Shown piece by piece: positions 6,173 to 11,022 of a stretch of 11,022 nucleotides of DNA (positions are counted from its first letter, which is position 1; the number at the start of each line of letters is the position of its first letter). This DNA is from Rhodospirillaceae bacterium (GTDB lineage Bacteria; Pseudomonadota; Alphaproteobacteria; UBA11136). The notes below the pieces were generated by a model that saw only the letters and a list, made by a program, of their open reading frames with translations, was not told the DNA's origin and ran no database searches. The translations under genes were made by a program, and so were the position numbers. The DNA lies in contig JABJES010000300.1 in NCBI GenBank assembly GCA_018663165.1, forward strand, positions 1 through 11,022, read 5' to 3'.

Positions 6173-7294
6173 ATGCTTGCCTATATTATTCGACGCCTTT
6201 TTCTCATCATCCCGACCTTGTTCGGAATTATGGTCATCAACTTCATTATTGTTCAATCAGCACCTGGGGGGCCGGTTGAACAAATGATTGCCCGCATCAA
6301 GGGCACGGCGATCGAGGCAACAGCCAGGATTGGTGGCGGCTCGGCCAGTGAAACCAGAACCCAGCAGACGGGCCCGGCGGGCGGCGATTCAAAAGCGCTG
6401 GGAGGGTCTTCAAAATACCGTGGTGCCCGTGGGCTGGACCCCGATCTTATCGCCGATATCGAAAAACTTTATGGCTTCGACAAACCTGCCCATGAACGGT
6501 TTTTCCAGATGATCGGCAATTACGCGACATTCGATTTCGGCGACAGTTTTTTTAGAGACCGCTCCGTTATTGATCTGATTTTGGACAAAATGCCGGTCTC
6601 CATATCTCTGGGCATATGGACAACCCTGTTCGTCTATCTGATTTCGATCCCGCTCGGCATCGCCAAGGCGGTTCGCGACGGCACCGCCTTCGACATCTGG
6701 TCCAGCGGCTTCATTATCATCGGCTATGCCATTCCGAGCTTTCTTTTCGCTATCCTGCTGATCGTGCTCTTTGCAGGGGGCAGCTACTGGGATGTTTTCC
6801 CCCTGCGCGGCCTGGTTTCGGAAAACTGGGAGTCGCTTTCCTGGCCGGCAAGAATCACCGATTATTTCTGGCATCTCGCCCTGCCGGTTCTTTCCATGGT
6901 GATCGGCGGCTTTGCCGGGCTGACCATGCTATCGAAAAACTCTTTCCTTGAAGAGATCAACAAGCAATACGTGCTGACGGCGCGAGCCAAGGGCCTGTCC
7001 GAACGCCAGGTGCTGTATGGCCATGTCTTCCGCAATGCGATGCTGATCGTTATCGCCGGTTTCCCCAGCGCCTTTGTCGGCATTCTTTTCACCAGCTCTC
7101 TGTTGACGGAAGTTATCTTCTCCCTGGACGGACTCGGCCTGCTTGGTTTTGAGGCCGCCATCGGCCGCGACTATCCGGTTCTTTTCGGCACCCTTTACAT
7201 CTACACCCTGATCGGGTTGCTGCTGAAACTTGTTTCCGACCTCACCTATGTCCTGATCGACCCCCGCATCGACTTTGAAAGCCGGGAGGTCTAA
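6173..7294 (+). CDS. yejB: Peptide ABC transporter permease YejB
   Basis: This inner-membrane permease of 373 residues forms half of the oligopeptide channel. It begins with the typical MLAYIIRRLFLIIPTLFGIM first helix, then NFIIVQSAPGGPVEQ. A periplasmic loop (about 40-85) rich in Gly, Ser and Thr leads to YRGARGLDPDLIADIEKLYG, as in E. coli YejB. The core follows with WSSGFIIIGYAIPSFLFAILL and the cytoplasmic EAA-type loop QYVLTARAKGLSERQVLYGHVFRNA, which docks to the ATPase. The end LIDPRIDFESREV is also family-typical, and the length is close to the 364 residues of E. coli YejB. The start lies 21 bp after yejA, with only a distant AGGA, so translation may be coupled. Its stop codon directly abuts the yejE start. 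Confidence 0.96.
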   Translation: MLAYIIRRLFLIIPTLFGIMVINFIIVQSAPGGPVEQMIARIKGTAIEATARIGGGSASETRTQQTGPAGGDSKALGGSSKYRGARGLDPDLIADIEKLYGFDKPAHERFFQMIGNYATFDFGDSFFRDRSVIDLILDKMPVSISLGIWTTLFVYLISIPLGIAKAVRDGTAFDIWSSGFIIIGYAIPSFLFAILLIVLFAGGSYWDVFPLRGLVSENWESLSWPARITDYFWHLALPVLSMVIGGFAGLTMLSKNSFLEEINKQYVLTARAKGLSERQVLYGHVFRNAMLIVIAGFPSAFVGILFTSSLLTEVIFSLDGLGLLGFEAAIGRDYPVLFGTLYIYTLIGLLLKLVSDLTYVLIDPRIDFESREV

Positions 7295-8347
7295 ATGGTT
7301 TTCCAGGACAAATTTCTCGGCATCGCCATAACGCAGGTAACCCGTCGGCGCATCGAAAATTTCAAGGCCAACCGGCGGGGCTTTTTCTCCCTGTGGCTGT
7401 TCCTTATTCTGTTCATCGCCAGCCTTGGAGCCGAGCTTATCGCCAATGACAAGCCGCTGGTCGTGCATTTTGACAATGGTTTTTATTTTCCCGCCTTTAA
7501 AAGCTATCCCGAAACCGTCTTCGGCGGTGAATTCAAAACCGAGGCCGATTATCGAGATCCTTTTCTCGACGACCTTATCAATGACAACGGCTGGATGATC
7601 TGGCCGCCGATCCATTTTTCCTATGACACCATCAATTACGATCTGCCGGTTCCCTCACCTGCCCCGCCAAGCAGTGAAAACTGGCTCGGCACCGACGACC
7701 AGGGACGCGACGTGGCGGCGCGATTGATCTACGGCTTTCGGATTTCGATCCTTTTCGGTCTGACTCTGACCATCTTCAGCTCCATCGTCGGCATTGCGGC
7801 AGGTGCAATTCAGGGTTATTTCGGTGGATTGACCGATCTTTTGTTTCAGCGGTTCATCGAAATCTGGTCCGGTCTGCCGGTTCTCTTTCTGCTGATTATC
7901 CTGGCCAGCATCACCGAGCCGAATTTCTGGTGGCTCTTGGGCCTGATGTTGCTGTTCAACTGGATGACCCTTGAAGGCGTGGTGCGGGCAGAATTCCTGC
8001 GCGCACGGAATTTCGAATATGTGCGCGCCGCCCGGGCGCTGGGCGTATCAACCCCGACCATCATGTTCCGTCACCTTCTGCCCAATGCCATGGTATCGAC
8101 ACTGACCTTCCTGCCTTTCATTCTCAGCAGTTCGATCACCACCCTGACCTCGCTGGACTTTCTTGGTTTCGGTCTGCCGCCAGGCTCGGCCTCCCTTGGC
8201 GAAATGCTGGCCCAGGGCAAGACCAACCTCCACGCCCCATGGCTCGGCATCACCGCCTTTGCAACCCTGGCCGTCATGCTGAGCTTGCTGGTGTTTATCG
8301 GCGAGGCCGTGCGTGATGCTTTTGACCCAAGGAAACTGATGCGATGA
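7295..8347 (+). CDS. yejE: Peptide ABC transporter permease YejE
   Basis: This is the second permease subunit, 350 residues against about 341 in E. coli. The N-terminal part has a first helix (about 28-46, SLWLFLILFIASLGAELIA) followed by NDKPLVVHFDNGFYFPAFKSY, the periplasmic segment shared with E. coli YejE. After NWLGTDDQGRDVAARLIYG come five further membrane segments. The EAA loop is EYVRAARALGVSTPTIMFRHLLPNA, and the C-terminus GEAVRDAFDPRKLM is typical of the DppC/OppC group. The ATG at 7295 follows the yejB stop without a gap and has GGGAGG (7284-7289) inside the end of yejB. It overlaps yejF by four bases (ATGA), so the subunits are translationally linked. Confidence 0.96.
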   Translation: MVFQDKFLGIAITQVTRRRIENFKANRRGFFSLWLFLILFIASLGAELIANDKPLVVHFDNGFYFPAFKSYPETVFGGEFKTEADYRDPFLDDLINDNGWMIWPPIHFSYDTINYDLPVPSPAPPSSENWLGTDDQGRDVAARLIYGFRISILFGLTLTIFSSIVGIAAGAIQGYFGGLTDLLFQRFIEIWSGLPVLFLLIILASITEPNFWWLLGLMLLFNWMTLEGVVRAEFLRARNFEYVRAARALGVSTPTIMFRHLLPNAMVSTLTFLPFILSSSITTLTSLDFLGFGLPPGSASLGEMLAQGKTNLHAPWLGITAFATLAVMLSLLVFIGEAVRDAFDPRKLMR

Positions 8348-10008
8348 GCGGCCGTGATTCCCTCCTTTCCCTGCGCGACCTTTCGGTTTCCTTCCGCAGT
8401 GGCCCCCTCGGCAAACGGGATGACCAGGACGGGACCGGCGACGTCCAGGCCGTGCGCAATATTTCATTCGACATAGAGCACGGGCAAACCATGGCCCTGG
8501 TCGGCGAAAGCGGATCAGGCAAATCTGTCTCGGCCCTGTCGATCCTGCAACTCCTGCCCTATCCCATGGCCTATCACCCCTCAGGCAGCATCCTTTTCGA
8601 CGGCGAGGAATTGATGGGGGCGAAAAAAAGCACCTTGCGCGCCATCCGCGGCAACCGCATCGCGATGATTTTTCAAGAGCCTATTAATTCACTCAATCCG
8701 TTACATATGATCGGCAAGCAGATCGCGGAAGTTCTTTTTCTCCACAAGGGAATGAATGCAGCCCAAGCCCGTGCGCGAACCTTGGAGCTTTTCGACCTTG
8801 TCGGATTAGACGAGCCCGAGCGGCGGCTTGTCAGCTATCCTCATCAGCTTTCCGGCGGCCAGCGCCAACGGGTGATGATCGCCATGGCGCTCGCCAACGA
8901 ACCGGACCTTCTGATCGCCGACGAACCGACAACGGCGCTGGACGTCACCATACAGGCGCAAATCCTGAAACTCCTCATCGACCTTCAGGCGCGCCTCGGC
9001 ATGGCCATGCTGCTGATCACCCACGATCTTGGCATCGTCCGCAAGATGGCGGGGCGTGTCTGCGTCATGAAGGACGGCGAAATTGTCGAAAGCGGCGAAA
9101 CCCCTCGCGTCTTCGATGCCCCCGCCCATCCTTACACCAGGGAATTACTCGCCGCAGAGCCGGGGGGCAGTCCTGGCCCCGGAAACCCGGAAGCGCCAGT
9201 TCTCCTGAACACTGACAATCTCAAAGTCTGGTTTCCGATTAAAAAAGGAATACTGCGCCGAGTGGTCGGCCATGTGCGCGCCGTTGATGGCGTCACCTTG
9301 AACTTACGCCAGGGACAGACTCTCGGCGTTGTCGGAGAATCCGGCTGTGGTAAAACCACTCTCGGCCTCGGTCTGTTGCGGCTCGAAAAAAGCGAAGGCG
9401 GCATTCATTTCAACGGTCGCGCCATCGACCTACTGGGCTGGCGGGAAATGCGTCCCCTGCGCCGGGAAATGCAGATGGTCTTTCAGGACCCCTTTGCCTC
9501 TCTTTCGCCGCGTATGTCGATTGCCCAGATCATCGGCGAGGGGCTGGGCGTCCACAAAATCGGCAAAAATGCGCGCGAACGGCGCGACATAATTGACACC
9601 GCGCTCATCGATGTCGGCCTTGACCCGTCGATGGCCAACCGCTTTCCCCACGAGTTTTCAGGCGGCCAGCGCCAGCGTATCGCCATTGCCCGGGCGCTGG
9701 TACTACACCCCAGTTTCATCGTTCTCGATGAACCGACAAGCGCACTCGACATGTCGGTTCAGGCCCAGATCGTCGATCTTCTGCGCGATCTCCAGACCCG
9801 TTTTGGCCTGACCTATCTTTTCATCAGCCACGACCTCAAGGTCGTCCGCGCTCTTGCCCACGATATTATCGTCATGCGTGCCGGCAAGGTCGTCGAACAA
9901 GGCACGGCCGACAGCATTTTTGATAATCCCGTTGAGCCATACACCCGCGCCTTGATGGCCGCCGCCTTTGAACTTGAGGCCGTTGAAGAAGTCGGACTGG
10001 CAACCTGA
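8344..10008 (+). CDS. yejF: Peptide ABC transporter ATP-binding protein YejF (two ATPase domains)
   Basis: This 554-residue cytoplasmic ATPase powers the YejBE channel and carries both nucleotide-binding domains on one chain. Domain 1: Walker A GESGSGKS (54-61), Q-loop Q111, signature LSGGQRQR (169-176), Walker B LLIADEP (189-195), switch H227. Domain 2: Walker A GESGCGKT (331-338), Q381, signature FSGGQRQR (438-445), Walker B FIVLDEP (458-464), H496. Each is followed by the oligopeptide-transporter C-terminal part with HPYTRELLAAEP and EPYTRALMAAAF. All catalytic motifs are intact, so both sites should hydrolyse ATP. Residues 272-286 form a Gly/Pro linker. The protein is slightly longer than E. 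coli YejF (529), mostly through an insertion after residue 20 and the linker. It is the last gene of the presumed hisN-yejABEF unit. Confidence 0.96.
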   Translation: MSGRDSLLSLRDLSVSFRSGPLGKRDDQDGTGDVQAVRNISFDIEHGQTMALVGESGSGKSVSALSILQLLPYPMAYHPSGSILFDGEELMGAKKSTLRAIRGNRIAMIFQEPINSLNPLHMIGKQIAEVLFLHKGMNAAQARARTLELFDLVGLDEPERRLVSYPHQLSGGQRQRVMIAMALANEPDLLIADEPTTALDVTIQAQILKLLIDLQARLGMAMLLITHDLGIVRKMAGRVCVMKDGEIVESGETPRVFDAPAHPYTRELLAAEPGGSPGPGNPEAPVLLNTDNLKVWFPIKKGILRRVVGHVRAVDGVTLNLRQGQTLGVVGESGCGKTTLGLGLLRLEKSEGGIHFNGRAIDLLGWREMRPLRREMQMVFQDPFASLSPRMSIAQIIGEGLGVHKIGKNARERRDIIDTALIDVGLDPSMANRFPHEFSGGQRQRIAIARALVLHPSFIVLDEPTSALDMSVQAQIVDLLRDLQTRFGLTYLFISHDLKVVRALAHDIIVMRAGKVVEQGTADSIFDNPVEPYTRALMAAAFELEAVEEVGLAT

Positions 10009-10040
10009 CCCTCTGCAATGAATTGGGCATCCGGGACAGG

Positions 10041-10080
10041 GCCCTATATCGCGGTTAGGGCACTCCTGAGCCAACAGGCT
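10041..10080. terminator. Two short hairpins between converging yejF and MarR genes
   Basis: The 168 bp between the yejF stop and the MarR stop hold no gene. GCCCTA (10041-10046) can pair with TAGGGC (10056-10061) over a nine-base loop. AGCC (10069-10072) can pair with GGCT (10077-10080) over AACA. They lie where transcription from both sides must end, but neither is followed by a T-run on either strand, so they are not classical intrinsic terminators. Confidence 0.25.
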
Positions 10081-10176
10081 TGCCCCAAATAAATTCGAAT
10101 AAGATGAAAGGCTGGGAAGATCAAGTTCCCGAAATGGAGAAAGTCGCGCTGTGGAAAGGCCGGGCTGACAGAAAGA

Positions 10177-10611
10177 CTAGCCGGCGGCCAGACGATCCGG
10201 CTCATCTTCACCGGCTCCCAAGCCAACAGCAGAACCGGCATCCTCTCCAGGGAGAGACGCGCCGCCTTCGCCGTCAACTTCCAAAGCGGCCTGGCGGATA
10301 ACCTCGCCGAACTCACTTAAGAAAACAGAGCCCTTAACGGTGCGCTGAACGAGAATGCTGCGACGGTCCGCCTCGTCAGCCTTGCGGCGCACGAGGTCAA
10401 GTTCGCTCAAACGGTCAAGGGCCCGGGTAATCGCCGGCTTCGATACATTGAGACTGGCGGCAAGGCCGCGCACCGTATGCGGCCCGGCGGCGAGATACAC
10501 AGTCAACAGCACCGCCATCTGGCGCGAGGTCAGGTCAGGCCGTTCATTACGAACGATTTCGACCAGCGCCACCCGCCAGATATTCAGTGCCTTCTGGCTC
10601 TCGATTTTCAT
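10177..10611 (-). CDS. MarR-family transcriptional regulator
   Basis: The 144-residue product has a winged helix-turn-helix DNA-binding domain: RPDLTSRQMAVLLTVYLA (24-41), then helix-turn-helix TVRGLAASLNVSKPAITRALDRL (about 46-68). The wing (about 73-90) contains the DRRS element characteristic of MarR proteins. The start is ATG 10609-10611 with AAGGA (10621-10625) nine bases upstream; a longer reading from TTG 10662 lacks such a site. The last 34 residues are Gly/Ala/Glu-rich rather than the long dimerisation helices usual in the family, and the N-terminal helix is short, so the dimer interface may differ. The gene diverges from the GST gene at the right edge and converges on yejF. Regulating itself and the GST gene is the usual MarR layout, but its ligand and targets are unknown. 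Confidence 0.9.
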   Translation of the reverse strand: MKIESQKALNIWRVALVEIVRNERPDLTSRQMAVLLTVYLAAGPHTVRGLAASLNVSKPAITRALDRLSELDLVRRKADEADRRSILVQRTVKGSVFLSEFGEVIRQAALEVDGEGGASLPGEDAGSAVGLGAGEDEPDRLAAG

Positions 10612-10709
10612 CGCCTCTATTCCTTTTCTCCGGTGAAAAGGGCCATGCCCCCCAACCAGCAATGTCGAATTTGTTCCGGACTCGTATCAAACTAGGGGAA
10701 GAAAACGTG

Positions 10710-10778
10710 TAAATCAAGACCTCGTCTTCAAATTTTACATGATGTAGTGGTTTGAACTAACTAATTACGCTTGATTTA
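10710..10778. repeat. Nested inverted repeats, candidate operator
   Basis: TAAATCAAG (10710-10718) is the exact inverse complement of CTTGATTTA (10770-10778). Inside lie TTCAAA (10727-10732) with TTTGAA (10751-10756), and at the centre the perfect palindrome TACATGATGTA (10736-10746). The three symmetric pairs share almost the same centre (10741-10744). MarR dimers bind palindromes of this size range, so one or more could be the regulator's binding site. Confidence 0.45.
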
Positions 10779-10865
10779 TGGTCTTTATGGGACTCGTTCC
10801 CTCGCCGGAATTGTTGCGCCCCCCCCCATTCCCGGCTCTGGATTTTTCTCTCTAGGGTGAAAGAA

Positions 10866-10887
10866 GGGGGCAGGCTAAAATGCCCCC
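10866..10887 (+). other. Hairpin in the presumed leader of the GST gene
   Basis: GGGGGCA (10866-10872) and TGCCCCC (10881-10887) form seven perfect pairs around an eight-base loop, 67 bases before the GST ATG. No T-run follows on the plus strand, so it is not an obvious terminator. It could affect leader RNA stability or translation, or have no function. Confidence 0.4.
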
Positions 10888-10953
10888 CACAGCGACAACC
10901 ATGGCGACAATCATGGCAGCACGGCTATTTTTTAAACAAGACGAGCGCATTCT

Positions 10954-11022
10954 ATGGCTGATTTCACCCTTACCATCGGCAACAAAAATTATTCTTCCTG
11001 GTCGCTTCGGGCCTGGCTGGCC
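10954..11022 (+). CDS. Glutathione S-transferase-like protein, N-terminal fragment
   Basis: Only 23 codons are inside the window. The reading MADFTLTIGNKNYSSWSLRA matches the start of a proteobacterial GST subfamily, whose thioredoxin-like domain opens with a strand and the SSWSLR turn holding the likely catalytic serine. The full protein would be expected to have about 200-230 residues, conjugating glutathione to electrophiles or acting as a related thiol enzyme; this cannot be judged from the fragment. An in-frame TAA at 10933 leaves this ATG as the only plausible start. The Shine-Dalgarno sequence is weak (GACGAG). It is divergent from the MarR gene. Confidence 0.8.
   Translation, partial: MADFTLTIGNKNYSSWSLRAWLA

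Larger units (their letters stand above)
10612..10953. promoter_or_regulatory. Divergent regulatory region between MarR and GST genes
   Basis: This 342-bp stretch has no convincing gene. Its part from about 10683 to 10790 is clearly richer in A and T than the rest of the window and contains nested inverted repeats. For the MarR gene, TAAAAT (minus strand, 10732-10737) is a possible -10, with only a poor -35. For the GST gene, TTGAAC (10752-10757) is a possible -35 with a weak TTTATG 17 bp downstream. Further right are a run of nine C (10819-10827) and a hairpin (10866-10887). No tRNA-like or riboswitch-like structure was recognised. Confidence 0.5.

Noticed and set aside
10080..10301. 73-codon plus-strand frame starting with TTG after yejF
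   Set aside because: It has no ribosome site, overlaps the 3' part of the MarR gene, and its second half is an Arg/Gln-rich shadow.
10612..10662. 17-residue N-terminal extension of the MarR protein from TTG 10662
   Set aside because: The ATG at 10611 has AAGGA at proper spacing and begins where MarR homologues usually begin; the extension looks like translated leader.
10880..11022. Upstream ATG frame overlapping the GST start in another frame
   Set aside because: It starts inside the hairpin, has no ribosome site, and shows no protein-like pattern, while the ATG at 10954 gives a clear GST N-terminus.

Overview
The window looks like chromosomal DNA of a free-living alphaproteobacterium, probably Rhodospirillales-like. 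This rests on moderately high GC, the alphaproteobacterial style of the KdsB and PheA proteins, the gene order kdsB-pheA opposite a membrane-anchored cytochrome c, and a complete yejABEF peptide importer. The placement is an inference from protein character; no species is assigned.

Left part (1-2642). The left edge cuts a non-coding RNA gene on the minus strand. It reads GGTCAGATCCGGAAGG, the conserved tip of signal recognition particle (4.5S) RNA, and a promoter with 17-bp spacing lies behind it. Next, also on the minus strand, are kdsB (CMP-Kdo synthesis for lipopolysaccharide) and pheA (prephenate dehydratase, phenylalanine synthesis), 31 bp apart and probably co-transcribed. A 187-bp divergent promoter region separates kdsB from a plus-strand gene for a class I cytochrome c. 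That protein has an N-terminal membrane anchor and a long acidic Ala/Glu/Pro linker.

Middle (2643-10008). A small single-domain PAS_5-like protein comes first. Then a plus-strand run holds hisN (inositol-monophosphatase-family histidinol-phosphatase) and yejA, yejB, yejE and yejF. Gaps are 2 bp (hisN-yejA), 21 bp (yejA-yejB), 0 bp (yejB-yejE) and a 4-bp overlap (yejE-yejF), so the five genes are probably one transcript. A perfect TATAAT and a 14-bp palindrome lie ahead of hisN. YejA delivers oligopeptides, YejB and YejE form the inner-membrane channel, and YejF is the double ATPase. The notable feature is that YejA has a roughly 64-residue C-terminal extension ending in an acidic stretch, a transmembrane helix and an Arg-rich tail, which should tether the binding protein to the inner membrane.

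Right part (10009-11022). A MarR-family regulator on the minus strand converges on yejF. It diverges from a glutathione S-transferase-like gene cut by the right edge. The 342-bp region between them is locally AT-rich and carries nested inverted repeats (operator candidates), a run of nine C, and a hairpin near the GST start.

Most of the window is conserved housekeeping and transport. I see no mobile element, CRISPR array, phage gene or defence system. The points most worth a second look are the membrane-tethered YejA, the hisN-yej linkage, the truncated SRP RNA, and the operator-like sites upstream of hisN and between the MarR and GST genes.
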